Origin: Chitinophaga lutea
GTDB taxonomy: Bacteria > Bacteroidota > Bacteroidia > Chitinophagales > Chitinophagaceae
NCBI RefSeq assembly: GCF_003813775.1
Contig: NZ_RPDH01000002.1
Location: forward strand, 372,001 to 436,000
Direction of reading: 5' to 3'
Length of the DNA: 64,000 nucleotides
Below, piece after piece: positions 1 to 9,453 of this stretch. A program made the translations under genes and the position numbers. Below the pieces are notes generated by a model. That model was not told the DNA's origin. It searched no databases and saw nothing but the letters and a program-made list of their open reading frames with translations. Every line of letters starts with the position of its first letter. Position 1 is the first letter of the stretch.

Positions 1-1
1 A

Positions 2-472
2 GGCCTCATCCGTTTCGCCGATACCTATGTACGGCAGCACGAAGTGGCGGAAGAGATCGTGTCTGACGTGATGCTGAAAATATGGACCATGCAGGAAGCC
101 CTGACCGGCATCCGCAACCTGAAAGTATATCTCTTCAAGGCCGTGCGCAACGGCGCCATCAATCACCTCCTCAGGAACCGGCACTATACCACGTGGGACA
201 TCGACCAGCTGGCCCCTGAAGCCTTCGTGTCTGCCGGCACGCCCGAAGATGAAACCATCCACCGCGAGCTGAAGCACCGGTTCGCCGAAGCGGTGAGCCA
301 GCTGCCGCCCAAGTGCCAGATGGTGTACAAGCTCATCCGCGAAAACAGTTTCACTTACCGTGAAGTGGCCGCCATTCTCGACATCTCCGAAAACACGGTA
401 GACCGCCACCTGAGCATTGCCATGCAACGCCTGGGCGCCGTGCTGCAAACCTACCGCCATACCAGCCGCTAA
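2..472 (+). CDS. ECF sigma factor, FecI-like (5' truncated by window edge)
   Basis: RNA polymerase sigma-70 factor of the extracytoplasmic type that directs transcription of a nearby uptake operon when released by its anti-sigma partner. The reading frame is open to the left edge, so the N-terminus lies outside the window. The visible part has a region 2 segment (RQHEVAEEIVSDVMLKIW) and, at the C-terminus, a region 4 helix-turn-helix (AILDISENTVDRHLSIAMQRL). It ends about 80 bases before a FecR-type anti-sigma gene, and a SusC/SusD pair follows, the classic cell-surface-signalling order. A GTG at 44 could be read as a start but falls inside region 2, so it is not the true one. Confidence 0.9.
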   Translation, partial: GLIRFADTYVRQHEVAEEIVSDVMLKIWTMQEALTGIRNLKVYLFKAVRNGAINHLLRNRHYTTWDIDQLAPEAFVSAGTPEDETIHRELKHRFAEAVSQLPPKCQMVYKLIRENSFTYREVAAILDISENTVDRHLSIAMQRLGAVLQTYRHTSR

Positions 473-553
473 ACCTCCTCAAAAAAAAGTTTGCCACCCA
501 TTGGGGAGTTTTCCCGGCAGCCTTGTCTTACCCATAATCGCCCTTGCTATTTT

Positions 554-1618
554 ATGAAGGAAGAACGTTTTTACCACCTGGTGCGGCGCATCCTTTCCGG
601 TGCAGCCAGCACGGAAGAAGCCGCAGAACTGCAGCAGCTGATCGACGCCGATGAGCAGCTGGCGATACTGTACCGGCAGGTGTTCCCGGGCGGGGAGGAG
701 GAGCAGGACGAGGATTCGGAAGCCCTGCTGGCATATTCCGCCCATTATGCGCGGATGCAGATCGCGGGCCTGTTCGACCCTGCGCCCGAAGCGGAAGTGC
801 GGCGCCCCCGCCGTGTAAAGATGTACCTGCTGCCTGCCGCGGCCTGCCTGCTGGTGATGGCACTGGCCGGGGCCTGGTGGTTCGGCCTGCGCGACCATTC
901 GCTGGCCGGGCGGGAAATCAAAACCCCCAAGGGCTCCCGCTCCCACGTAGTGCTGCCGGACGGATCTGAAGTATGGCTCAACGCCAACAGTTCCATCACT
1001 TACAAAGGCGATTTCAACCGCACCGGCCGCGAGCTGACCCTCACCGGCGAAGCGTATTTCAAAGTGGCGAAGAATGCAGACAAACCCTTTATCATACAGG
1101 CCGGCGCCCTCCAGGTAAAAGTGCTGGGCACCGCCTTCAACATCCGTTCGTACGCCGACGAACCGGATATCGAAACCACGCTGGAAAGCGGCTCGGTGGA
1201 AATCACCCTCAACGACCAACCGGGGAATACGATACAATTGAAGCCGGGCCAGAAGCTGCGGGTCGACAACAGCCTGCACACCGCTTATGCGAACGACAGC
1301 ACCGTGAGCGAGCCCGCCGATCCGGCCGGCGCCATGCTGCTGCTGAGTAAAATGAAAGTGGATACCGCGGGCAACGCCATGACGGACGCCGCGTGGAAGG
1401 AGGGCAAGCTGGTGTTCGACGGCGACGATTTTCAACGGGTGGCCTCCAAGATCGAGAAATGGTACAACGTAACGGTGGTGGCGGAAAACAGCCTCCTGCA
1501 GTCATCCCGCTTTACCGGGATATTCGACAACAAATCGCTCGAAACGGTGCTGAGCACCCTCCGGGAAACCGGCAAGCTCGCGTATCGCGTGGAGCACGAT
1601 ACGGTGTATATCCGCTGA
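554..1618 (+). CDS. FecR-family anti-sigma factor
   Basis: Inner-membrane anti-sigma regulator expected to hold the upstream sigma factor and pass on a signal from the TonB-linked receptor downstream. The ATG at 554 gives 354 residues: a cytoplasmic N-terminal sigma-binding part (1-85), one membrane helix (about 91-110), the periplasmic FecR domain (about 120-215, with the recurrent HVVLPDGSEVWLNANSS motif) and a C-terminal DUF4974-like domain (about 285-354). An in-frame start at 491 would add 21 residues unlike the family N-terminus, so 554 is preferred. Order and spacing fit a sigma/anti-sigma operon. Confidence 0.92.
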   Translation: MKEERFYHLVRRILSGAASTEEAAELQQLIDADEQLAILYRQVFPGGEEEQDEDSEALLAYSAHYARMQIAGLFDPAPEAEVRRPRRVKMYLLPAAACLLVMALAGAWWFGLRDHSLAGREIKTPKGSRSHVVLPDGSEVWLNANSSITYKGDFNRTGRELTLTGEAYFKVAKNADKPFIIQAGALQVKVLGTAFNIRSYADEPDIETTLESGSVEITLNDQPGNTIQLKPGQKLRVDNSLHTAYANDSTVSEPADPAGAMLLLSKMKVDTAGNAMTDAAWKEGKLVFDGDDFQRVASKIEKWYNVTVVAENSLLQSSRFTGIFDNKSLETVLSTLRETGKLAYRVEHDTVYIR

Positions 1619-1784
1619 CAGAAAAAATATGAATAACAGTTAATGATGGTCAACTAAAATCGCACAAAAAAAGGAAGGAGAATGCGCTAACATCCTCCAT
1701 TCCATGGTAACGTTTCATGTAACGGCTCTTTCCGGGTGCAAAAGGGAAAGGAGCCATTATTTACAATCACCAAACATCAAATGT

Positions 1785-4700
1785 ATGAAAAAAAAGAAAA
1801 TAGGCCCGGGGCTCAGGCCCGGTACGCCTGTTATTCCACTTGTCAAGTTTTTACTCATGATGAAATTGGCAGCCATTATCGTTTGTTTGTGCTCCGTACA
1901 GGCGTTCGCCCTGTCCGGGTACTCGCAGGACAGGGTGTCGCTCAACCTGAAGCAGGCCCCGCTCAAGAAGGCGCTGAAGGCTATCGAGCGCCAGACCTCC
2001 ATTCACTTCGTTTACAGCGACGAGATACTGGATGGCAAAGCGCCCGCCGATATACTGGTGGTCGATAAAACATGGGCGGAAGCCGTGCTCCACCTGTTGA
2101 GCAACACCGGCCTCACTTACAAGCAGGTAGACGAGAACCTGGTGGTGATAACGCCCGCCACGGCCAAAACATCCCTGTACCAGACCACCGTGCGCGGCAA
2201 GGTGACCATGAAAGACGGCCAGCCCCTGCCCGGCGTCACCATCGTGGAAAAAGGCACCATGAACGCTTCCTTCACCAAAGAAGACGGTACGTTCTCCCTC
2301 ACGGTAAAGAACGACTCCGCCATACTCGTGTTCAAATACATCGGTTTCGTCACCCAGGAGCACCCGGCCAAAGCCACGGTGAACGTTGTGATGACGGAAG
2401 ACAATACCGCCCTCGACGAAGTGGTGGTGGTAGGGTATGGCGAACAGAAAAAGATCAACCTCACGGGCGCGGTAGATGTGGTGCGCAGCGAAATGCTCTC
2501 CAACAGGCCCTCCGCTAACATGGGCGAACTGTTGCAGGGCGCCTCGCCGAATCTTAATATTGCCGTCACCAACACGGGCGGCGAGCCCGGCGCCGGCCGT
2601 TCCTGGAACATCCGCGGCCTCGGTTCGCTCTCCGGCAGCGCGCCGCTGGTGCTGGTAGACGGGGTGGAGATGAACATCAACAACCTCGACCCTGAAGCGG
2701 TGGAAAGCGTGACAGTGCTGAAAGATGCCGCCGCTTCCGCCATTTACGGCGCCCGCGCCCCCTTCGGCGTTATCCTCATTACCACTAAAAAAGGCTCCGC
2801 CAACAAAGGCGTGCAGATACAGTACAGCTACAACCTCGGCCTCGCTTCACCGATCAATCTCCCCAAATGGAGAAGCTCGTACGATTACGTGATCGCCCGT
2901 AACCAGGCGCTCGTGAACGCAGGGCAGCCACCCAAATTCCCCGCCGAGCAGATCGACCGCATCAAACGGTATATCGACGGCTCCTACCTGCCCGAGTACG
3001 ATACCGCCAACCCGCCGCCAACCCTCTGGCGTGGCCGCCACGACGGTAACGCCAACTACGAGTGGTTCGACATGTACTTCAAAGACCAGGTGGCCAATCA
3101 TAAACACGGCCTCAGCCTCAGCGGCGGCACCGAAAAAACGCAGTATTACATTTCGCTGGGTTATTTCAACCAGGGTAGTTCCTACAACTGGGCCGACGAG
3201 AATTACAAACGCTACAACATGGTGTCCAACTTCTCCACGCAGGCCACCAAATGGCTGACCGTGAACCTGAGCACCAAGTTCGCCAGCTCCATGCAGCAGC
3301 ACCCCATCGGCTCCAGCGGGCTGGAAAAGAAACAGATCATTTCCGAAATGATGAAGTTTTATCCCACCACGCCCATGTACAACTGGAACGGCACCGTCAA
3401 TAACCCGTACGTGCAGCAGCTGATGAATGCGGGGCTGGAAAAGATACGCGACAACGATTTCTGGGGCACCATCAGCGCCGACATAGAGCCGGTGAAAGAC
3501 TGGAAATCGACCGTGGCGTACAGCTACAACTACTTCGGCGGCAAATACACGAAACACGACAAGCAGGTGTGGCTCGAAGCGCCCAACGGCACGAAGTGGA
3601 ACATCGGCTCACCGGAGAACGGGTTTACCCAGGACTGGGACGAGAACTATTATTCTTTCCTCTCCGCCACCTCCGCTTACCAGAAAATACTCGGCGATCA
3701 TTTCCTCCGTCTGATGGTGGGGTATGAGCAGGAGTACAAGCAGTTCAACAGCATCTCCGCTTCCAAACGCGGCCTCGCTACGGAAGAAGTACCCGCCATC
3801 CGCACCGCCACCGGCGCCATGCAGGTGAACGACGGCATGAGCCACTGGTCTACCCGCGCTTTCTTCGCCCGCTTTAACTACAACTACAAAGAAAAATACC
3901 TGCTGGAACTGAACGCCCGGTACGGCGGTTCGTCGCGCTTTGCGCCCGATTCACGCTGGGGTTTGTTCCCGTCACTGTCCGCCGGGTGGAACGTGTCGCG
4001 CGAGAACTTCTGGACCGGCGGCCTCGCCAAAGCCGTGAACAGCCTCAAGCTGAGAGGTTCCTACGGCACGCTCGGCAACCAGAACGTGGCCAATTACCTG
4101 TACATGTCCATCGTACCGATATCCAGCAATCTTGAATGGATACTGAACGACATCCGTCCCAACTATTCCGGCATTCCCGCCATCAAAAGCCCCTCGCTGA
4201 CCTGGGAGCGCATCAGTACGCTGGACTTCGGTGTGGACGCGGCCTTCCTGAACTCGAGGCTGAACATGACCTTCGACTGGTATAACCGCCGCACCACGCA
4301 CATGTTCGGGCCCGCCATTACGCTGCCCGCCGCGCTGGGCACAAGCGTACCGCAGGAAAACAATTCATCGCTCTCCACCAAAGGCTGGGAGCTGTCGCTT
4401 TCGTGGAGAGACAACCTCTCCGCCAACGTGGTCTACAACCTCCGTGCGTCCGTGGCCGACTACCGCGCCACCATTCTCGAATACCGCAACGATGCCGGCC
4501 TGATCGACAGTTATTATAAAGGCAAGGTGTACGGCGAGATCTGGGGTTATACCTCCGACGGGCTCATACAGGCGGCAGGAGAAAAGATGCCCGATCAGAA
4601 CAAGTTCTTCAACAAATGGGGACCGGGCGACATGAAGTTCAAAGACCTCGACGGCAACAACGTCATCAACGACGGCAACCGTACCCTGGCCAATCACGGC

Positions 4701-5270
4701 GACCTTCGCCGCATCGGCAACAACCAGCCCAGGTACAATTTCGGGCTCAGCGCGGGCATCTCCTGGAAGAACTTCGACTTCTCCATGTTCTGGCAGGGCA
4801 TCGGCCGGCGCGACCTGCTGGTGACCAGCTCCGGCGCCAACACCCTTTTCTGGGGGCTGCTCAACAACGGCGAAGCCTTCTTTTACGGGCAGGAAGATTA
4901 CTGGCGGCCCGCCAACGAAACCAACCACCTGGGGCCCAATACCGACGCATATTTCCCCAAGCCTTACGAAAGCAACGAAACCTACAAGAACCTGCAGCCG
5001 CAAACCAGGTACCTGCTCAACGGAGCGTATGTGCGCCTGAAAAATGCGCGGATCGGGTATACGCTGCCGAAATGGATGACCAGCAAAGTGGCCATCAACA
5101 TGGTGAAATGCTATGTGTCGGGTGAAAACCTGCTCACTTTCCAGAAAATGCCCAAGCGCATCGATCCGGAAACCGCCTTCTCGTCCATGGGCAGCAGCTC
5201 CGTGGAAGGCCTCGGTAAAATTTACCCGATGTCAAGAACAATTTCTTTCGGGTTGAACATCACATTTTAA
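1785..5270 (+). CDS. SusC/RagA-family TonB-linked outer membrane receptor with STN signalling domain
   Basis: Outer-membrane, TonB-energised import channel for a glycan, peptide or other nutrient, working with the SusD lipoprotein that follows. From the ATG at 1785 it has 1161 residues: a signal segment (about 22-45), an STN domain (DRVSLNLKQAPLKKALKAIE onward) that in this family talks to FecR, a carboxypeptidase-like regulatory beta-sandwich (GKVTMKDGQPLPGVTI), the SusC hallmark LDEVVVVGYGEQKK, a plug domain (RGLGSLSGSAPLVLVDGV) and a beta barrel ending in FGLNITF. An earlier in-frame ATG at 1704 adds residues that do not look like a signal peptide. The STN domain together with the upstream sigma/FecR genes indicates substrate-induced transcription. 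Substrate unknown. Confidence 0.95.
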   Translation: MKKKKIGPGLRPGTPVIPLVKFLLMMKLAAIIVCLCSVQAFALSGYSQDRVSLNLKQAPLKKALKAIERQTSIHFVYSDEILDGKAPADILVVDKTWAEAVLHLLSNTGLTYKQVDENLVVITPATAKTSLYQTTVRGKVTMKDGQPLPGVTIVEKGTMNASFTKEDGTFSLTVKNDSAILVFKYIGFVTQEHPAKATVNVVMTEDNTALDEVVVVGYGEQKKINLTGAVDVVRSEMLSNRPSANMGELLQGASPNLNIAVTNTGGEPGAGRSWNIRGLGSLSGSAPLVLVDGVEMNINNLDPEAVESVTVLKDAAASAIYGARAPFGVILITTKKGSANKGVQIQYSYNLGLASPINLPKWRSSYDYVIARNQALVNAGQPPKFPAEQIDRIKRYIDGSYLPEYDTANPPPTLWRGRHDGNANYEWFDMYFKDQVANHKHGLSLSGGTEKTQYYISLGYFNQGSSYNWADENYKRYNMVSNFSTQATKWLTVNLSTKFASSMQQHPIGSSGLEKKQIISEMMKFYPTTPMYNWNGTVNNPYVQQLMNAGLEKIRDNDFWGTISADIEPVKDWKSTVAYSYNYFGGKYTKHDKQVWLEAPNGTKWNIGSPENGFTQDWDENYYSFLSATSAYQKILGDHFLRLMVGYEQEYKQFNSISASKRGLATEEVPAIRTATGAMQVNDGMSHWSTRAFFARFNYNYKEKYLLELNARYGGSSRFAPDSRWGLFPSLSAGWNVSRENFWTGGLAKAVNSLKLRGSYGTLGNQNVANYLYMSIVPISSNLEWILNDIRPNYSGIPAIKSPSLTWERISTLDFGVDAAFLNSRLNMTFDWYNRRTTHMFGPAITLPAALGTSVPQENNSSLSTKGWELSLSWRDNLSANVVYNLRASVADYRATILEYRNDAGLIDSYYKGKVYGEIWGYTSDGLIQAAGEKMPDQNKFFNKWGPGDMKFKDLDGNNVINDGNRTLANHGDLRRIGNNQPRYNFGLSAGISWKNFDFSMFWQGIGRRDLLVTSSGANTLFWGLLNNGEAFFYGQEDYWRPANETNHLGPNTDAYFPKPYESNETYKNLQPQTRYLLNGAYVRLKNARIGYTLPKWMTSKVAINMVKCYVSGENLLTFQKMPKRIDPETAFSSMGSSSVEGLGKIYPMSRTISFGLNITF

Positions 5271-5280
5271 TTGAGCTGTT

Positions 5281-7026
5281 ATGAATCGTATCAAACACAT
5301 TATACTCGCAATAACGTTGATCGCCACCCTCGGTTCGTGCAAGGATGATTTTCTGCAGAAAGGGCCGCTCGACCAGATCTCGTCTGACGTATACTTCCGT
5401 TCCACGTCCGACCTGATGCTGTACGTGAACCAGTTTTACCAGCCTTCCAACGGCCTGCTCGATTTCGGCAGCTCCGGCGGGCTGAATTACAACCGCACCG
5501 TGTTCGGCCTTGACCTCGGTACCGACAACTTCGTGAGCGCCTCCATCGACGCACGGCTGAACGGCACGCGCGTAGTGCCCGCCGCGGGCGGAGGATGGGA
5601 TTACAGCCTGGTGAGGAAAGTGAATTATTTCTTCGAGAACTACCAGCGCTGCAAAGACAATTTCGACACCTACAAACAATACCTGGGAGAAGCCCACTTC
5701 TTCCGCGCGCTGATCTACTTCAAACTGTTGCGCACATTCGGCGACGTGCAATGGTACAGCAAAGTGCTCGACACCAATTCTCCCGAACTGATGGATCCCA
5801 GAACGCCGCGCAACGTCATTGCCGACAGCATCCTGGCCGACCTCGATAAAGCCGCGCTGTACATGAACGCCGAAAAAGTCAGCAACGGCCTGCGCCCCGA
5901 TAAATGGGTAGCCCTGGCCCTGCAGGCACGGGTGGCGCTGTACGAAGGCAGCTGGGAAAAGTACCATGCCGGTACCCCGTTTGCCGCCAAAACTGCGGAT
6001 CCCGACAAATATTTCCGGAAAGCCGCGGAAGCCGCACAAACCATCATGAGCTCCGGCCGCTTCGCCATCTATTCCACCGGCAAACCCGACAAGGATTATT
6101 ACAACCTGTTCGTGCTGCCAGACTATGCCGCCAACAAGGAAGTGCTGCTCTGGAAGAAGTTCGACAAGGGGCTCGGCATCGTGAACTACCGCAGCGTATC
6201 CAGCGACTTCCCCGCCGGCGCCGGTGTCACCAAAGGCCTTGCAGACGCCTACCTCTGTAAGGACGGGCTGCCCGTTTCCGTGAGCCCGCTGTTCGGCGGT
6301 TATACCAACATCAACACGGAAATGAAAGACCGCGATCCCCGTTGGGCGCAAACGATCTTTACGCCCGCCATGCCCTGGGAGATCAAAGGCGTGGACACCA
6401 TCACCTGGAACCAGGCCGTGTATTCCAAACTCTTCAACAGCTCCGAAAATTCCACGCCTACCGGTTATGTGATCAGGAAAGGCTACAGCGCCGAATTCGT
6501 GAACCACGACCTCAGCGGCGGTACCGAGCCCGTGATATTTTTCGGGTACAGCGAAGTGCTGCTCAACTTCGCGGAAGCCAAAGCCGAGCTGGGCCAGCTC
6601 ACGCAGGCCGATGTAGACAAATCCATCAAGCTGCTGCGCGACCGCGTGGGCATGCCCAACCTGGTGCTCGCCAACATTGCCGCCGACCCGAAATGGGACT
6701 TCCCGACGCTGTCGCCCGTGATCAACGAGATCAGGAGAGAACGCCGCGTGGAACTGTCGCTCACCGGCTTCCGCTGGGACGATATCGCCCGCTGGGCCGC
6801 CGGCGACGAATACCTGGCCGGCAAGCGCCCGAAAGGAATCTTCTACGGCAAATCGTTTCCGCAGAACCCTTATCCCAACGACGCCGACGGGTTCATGGAC
6901 CCTTACAAAACCCCGGCGCCGAACGGCTATGGCTTCAGGATAGACAGGGATTACCTGAGCCCGCTGCCGCAGAACGAACTGACGCTCAACCCGGCGTTAA
7001 CCCAGAACCCGGGCTGGCTGCAGTAA
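5281..7026 (+). CDS. RagB/SusD-family nutrient-binding lipoprotein
   Basis: Surface lipoprotein that caps the SusC channel and binds the ligand. It has 581 residues with a lipoprotein signal peptide (lipobox LGSC, Cys20), helical TPR-like segments in the N-terminal half (EAHFFRALIYFKLLRTFGDV is the typical SusD stretch) and the conserved late motif INEIRRERRVELSLTGFRWDDIARW. It begins 10 bases after the SusC gene, so the two are almost certainly co-transcribed, and a strong terminator follows. No glycoside hydrolase or sulfatase adjoins the pair, so the sequence does not point to a substrate. Confidence 0.95.
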   Translation: MNRIKHIILAITLIATLGSCKDDFLQKGPLDQISSDVYFRSTSDLMLYVNQFYQPSNGLLDFGSSGGLNYNRTVFGLDLGTDNFVSASIDARLNGTRVVPAAGGGWDYSLVRKVNYFFENYQRCKDNFDTYKQYLGEAHFFRALIYFKLLRTFGDVQWYSKVLDTNSPELMDPRTPRNVIADSILADLDKAALYMNAEKVSNGLRPDKWVALALQARVALYEGSWEKYHAGTPFAAKTADPDKYFRKAAEAAQTIMSSGRFAIYSTGKPDKDYYNLFVLPDYAANKEVLLWKKFDKGLGIVNYRSVSSDFPAGAGVTKGLADAYLCKDGLPVSVSPLFGGYTNINTEMKDRDPRWAQTIFTPAMPWEIKGVDTITWNQAVYSKLFNSSENSTPTGYVIRKGYSAEFVNHDLSGGTEPVIFFGYSEVLLNFAEAKAELGQLTQADVDKSIKLLRDRVGMPNLVLANIAADPKWDFPTLSPVINEIRRERRVELSLTGFRWDDIARWAAGDEYLAGKRPKGIFYGKSFPQNPYPNDADGFMDPYKTPAPNGYGFRIDRDYLSPLPQNELTLNPALTQNPGWLQ

Positions 7027-7049
7027 GTTGATACCGATATTTCTTTAAG

Positions 7050-7083
7050 GAGCCGTCCCTGAAGGGGGGCGGCTCTTTTTTTG
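7050..7083 (+). terminator. Rho-independent terminator after susD-like gene
   Basis: Stem GAGCCG (7050-7055) pairs with CGGCTC (7070-7075), extended inward by C/G pairing, followed by a run of eight T within nine bases. It lies 24 bases after the SusD stop and closes the sigma-FecR-SusCD unit. Confidence 0.85.
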
Positions 7084-7181
7084 TTCCTCATATTTTCCAT
7101 CACGCGGTGTGGTGAAGCGAACGAACCTTCTTATATTCGATCAAAGGAAACCGGCAACAACAACAGCACTTACGTAATAAA

Positions 7182-7937
7182 ATGAGTTATACCACCATTC
7201 AACCCTGCGAAGAACTGAAAGCGTATATCAGTCATTTTTGGGTGGCTACGTGGCAAGAACAGCTGCCGGCAGCCGGCTCCACCTATTATGTGACGGCAAG
7301 CAGCCTGACGGAGCTGGCATTTGGTTTCGCGGGACCGGATTTGATGTGGTCGTCCGCACAGGGGCATACCTGTAACCACGGGCAATATCCCGCAGGCGGG
7401 TTTTACGGATTGTTCGGGGTTTCGATGTACTCACATGCCGTGCCAGCGCTTTTCCATCTTCCGGCTTCGGAGCTCAATGATCGTTTTCTTTCCCTGGACA
7501 CCTTGCTGGGAAATGACGGCAAGATGATGGAAGAAAGGATCGCCATGGCCGCCAATACACAGGAACGGATTGGCATTCTGACCGGTTATTTCATGGCCCA
7601 GGTGAAAAGAGAAAAGCTGCGAGACTCCCTTATTTCCAATGCTGCCCGCTATATCAGGATCCACAGCGGCATGGCAAACATCGTAAATATATCCAGGACG
7701 TGCTGCCTTTCACAAAAGCAGTTTGAAAGACGATTTAAAGCCTTCACCGGCTTTAATCCCAAGCTGTATGCACGGATTGTCCGGTTTGAAACCACGTTGA
7801 ACAATTATGCCAGGTATCATAGCCTTACCGAAGCCGCTCACGCCAACGGTTATTATGACCAGGCCCACTTCATCCGTGACTTCAGGACATTTGCCGGGTA
7901 CAGCCCTGTCAGATTCCTGGAGCTGAGCGGTTACTGA
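7182..7937 (+). CDS. AraC-family transcriptional regulator
   Basis: DNA-binding regulator of 251 residues. The N-terminal two thirds resemble the sensor part of Bacteroidota AraC proteins that begin with an ISHFWV stretch; the C-terminal third is the AraC double helix-turn-helix, with MANIVNISRTCCLSQKQFERRFKAFTGFNPK as helices of the first motif and YYDQAHFIRDFRTFAGYSPVRF as the second. It is transcribed alone after the upstream terminator and is followed 72 bases later by a DinB-like gene on the same strand, a possible target. The effector cannot be read from the sequence. Confidence 0.88.
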   Translation: MSYTTIQPCEELKAYISHFWVATWQEQLPAAGSTYYVTASSLTELAFGFAGPDLMWSSAQGHTCNHGQYPAGGFYGLFGVSMYSHAVPALFHLPASELNDRFLSLDTLLGNDGKMMEERIAMAANTQERIGILTGYFMAQVKREKLRDSLISNAARYIRIHSGMANIVNISRTCCLSQKQFERRFKAFTGFNPKLYARIVRFETTLNNYARYHSLTEAAHANGYYDQAHFIRDFRTFAGYSPVRFLELSGY

Positions 7938-7977
7938 AAATGTCCAATTTGTACAATTCCACGCCAGGCCCCATCGC

Positions 7978-7985
7978 TAATTTTG
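7978..7985 (+). promoter_or_regulatory. Bacteroidota -7 promoter element (TAATTTTG)
   Basis: Exact match to TAnnTTTG, 24 bases before the ATG of the DinB-like gene. A TTTG at 7948-7951 could be the -33 element, but its spacing (26 bases) is longer than usual. Confidence 0.45.
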
Positions 7986-8009
7986 AGGCAGAAACAAGAC
8001 TCATTCAAT

Positions 8010-8543
8010 ATGGACAACAAATCAATTGCAGCGATCCTGGCATCACAATACCAGGCGACTCTCGGCACCCTTCGCCAGGCCATCGAAAAAGTTCTCCCGG
8101 AGCAGTGGAATGACCAGGAATACCATAACCCCACCTGGCAAATTGCCTATCACGTTTTGTGGAGTGTAAAGTTCTATCTCGGCGCGGATCCGGAAAGTTA
8201 CACCCCCTGGGAAAATGCCATTGAAGGAGCGGAAAGTTTAGGGGGCAGCCAAAGCTGGGAAAATCCGGATGCAGGCGTGAAGGTAGAGGGTTATCATACA
8301 AAAGAAGACTTGCTCGCATTCATCACCGACATTGAAAACAGCTTGCCAACGGCCGTTGAAGCAATACCCCTTGATGGCGCTTCGGGGTTTGAATGGTACC
8401 CATACACGCGCCTGGAGCTGCATATCAATACCATCCGTCACATTCAGCACCATTCGGCGCAGATCATCGAGCGGCTTAAATCAAAAGGGATTTCGGGATT
8501 TCCGTGGTGGGCGGACAAAAACCAGCCGCAGGAATGGGCATGA
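8010..8543 (+). CDS. DinB-superfamily protein
   Basis: Small four-helix-bundle protein of 177 residues of the DinB/YfiT kind. Members carry a metal site built from three histidines; here the candidates are His in QIAYHVLW and the histidines of HINTIRHIQHHSAQI, the usual positions. Members act as metal-dependent thiol transferases or remain uncharacterised. The ATG at 8010 is chosen over an in-frame TTG at 7983 because the -7 element at 7978-7985 would overlap the latter. It follows an AraC gene and may be controlled by it. Confidence 0.75.
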   Translation: MDNKSIAAILASQYQATLGTLRQAIEKVLPEQWNDQEYHNPTWQIAYHVLWSVKFYLGADPESYTPWENAIEGAESLGGSQSWENPDAGVKVEGYHTKEDLLAFITDIENSLPTAVEAIPLDGASGFEWYPYTRLELHINTIRHIQHHSAQIIERLKSKGISGFPWWADKNQPQEWA

Positions 8544-8566
8544 GCCGCCGGGTGAAATAACTGGAG

Positions 8567-8583
8567 AAAGCCGGGGCTTTTTA
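8567..8583 (+). terminator. Weak terminator-like hairpin after the DinB-like gene
   Basis: AAAGC (8567-8571) and GCTTT (8576-8580) form a short stem with a CGGG loop followed by more T. The stem is only five pairs, so the call is tentative. Confidence 0.4.
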
Positions 8584-8623
8584 AAATTGCGGTTGGAGGA
8601 TTGGACCCAAAGCAATCCTTTGG

Positions 8624-8640
8624 GGTACAAAACTCGAACC
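8624..8640 (+). repeat. Dispersed 17-bp T-arm-like motif, copy 1
   Basis: GGTACAAAACTCGAACC lies in the intergenic space after the DinB-like gene. A copy with one mismatch is at 28820-28836 and a more diverged one at 17425-17441, all on the plus strand. Read on the minus strand the motif resembles a tRNA T-arm (GGTTCGAGT...). Its role is unknown. Confidence 0.45.
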
Positions 8641-8683
8641 GCTTTATTCCTGATTCCAAAAAACCATACAAATAACCTGACCA

Positions 8684-9136
8684 TTATGAGTTTCCAACAT
8701 TATATATTCCCACCGTATTATTTGGGCGGTCTATCTTAAAATATAACAGCCAGGCGTATTTTTTGTCAACAATACAAAAATCCTGCTCGTCCTGGCCGGA
8801 AGATAGATATATAAGTTCCCGGAGCGCCCCGTATTTACAGTCATATACCTGAAAACTGGAGCCCATCGGGATTTTGAAAAAGAATAACCAATAGTTGCCC
8901 CCGTTGTCGAGCCCAGGTAATTCTTCATTATACAACTGACTAAGGCTGCATTGTTTAACGAACGTACCATGCCTTAACAGCTCCGCTCTGTTGTCAGATT
9001 CCATAAAGTTCAGCATGGTGCAGCCGAATAGTCTTGTAACTATTTTTGTGATGATCTCAGGCCCGGCCCTGAAAGGATCCTTGAATCCGTCCGGGAACTT
9101 CTTTTTTACCAAATCAATTTTTTCGTGCCAATACAT
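8684..9136 (-). CDS. Hypothetical protein, 150 aa
   Basis: Not recognised. It is a soluble protein of 150 residues, rich in aromatic residues (NYWLFFFKIP, YAWLLYF), without signal peptide, membrane helix or known catalytic motif. Its size, composition and isolated position between operons recall single-gene immunity-like or SMI1/KNR4-like proteins of Bacteroidota, but no diagnostic motif supports that. The ATG at 9136 is the first in frame. It is oriented against the neighbours on both sides. Likely real because the frame is intact over its full length and the composition is protein-like. Confidence 0.6.
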   Translation of the reverse strand: MYWHEKIDLVKKKFPDGFKDPFRAGPEIITKIVTRLFGCTMLNFMESDNRAELLRHGTFVKQCSLSQLYNEELPGLDNGGNYWLFFFKIPMGSSFQVYDCKYGALRELIYLSSGQDEQDFCIVDKKYAWLLYFKIDRPNNTVGIYNVGNS

Positions 9137-9453
9137 GCTTCCGGTGATTAAATGATGTTATATCGCGCTTTGATGCAACAATATTGAATGTAGCAATTAT
9201 CTGCATTGATGCCGTTTTTGCTGCATAAAAAATGCGCGGGGTGCAGGTTTTGTCCTTTTTGTGGGCCAGATCCCACCAAACCCCAACCTTTCTTGTCCTG
9301 CGTACGGTTGTCCCGGATTCTCTCATCTGTGCCTATAATTTTCAGACCAATAAACGCCGGTTTCGTCACATAAAATAAGCGTTTCGAATAATTATTCCTC
9401 TTTTGTATGTATAATGAAATCCTTTTACATACATTTACGCAATTAATATCGAA
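9137..9453. other. Intergenic region (317 bp) between divergent genes
   Basis: No gene seen. The right-hand end holds the inverted repeat at 9404-9433 and a TATAAT-like stretch at 9410-9415; the rest is featureless to my reading. Confidence 0.5.
9404..9433 (+). promoter_or_regulatory. Inverted repeat, candidate PadR operator
   Basis: TGTATGTA (9404-9411) and TACATACA (9426-9433) are perfect 8-base arms separated by 14 bases, 20 bases upstream of the PadR-type gene. PadR-family operators are typically ATGT...ACAT palindromes, and these arms contain that pattern, so autoregulation of the PadR-permease unit is plausible. Confidence 0.55.

Noticed and set aside
5260..6507. A 415-codon frame antisense to the SusD gene
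   Set aside because: Shadow; the SusD motifs and lipobox are on the plus strand.
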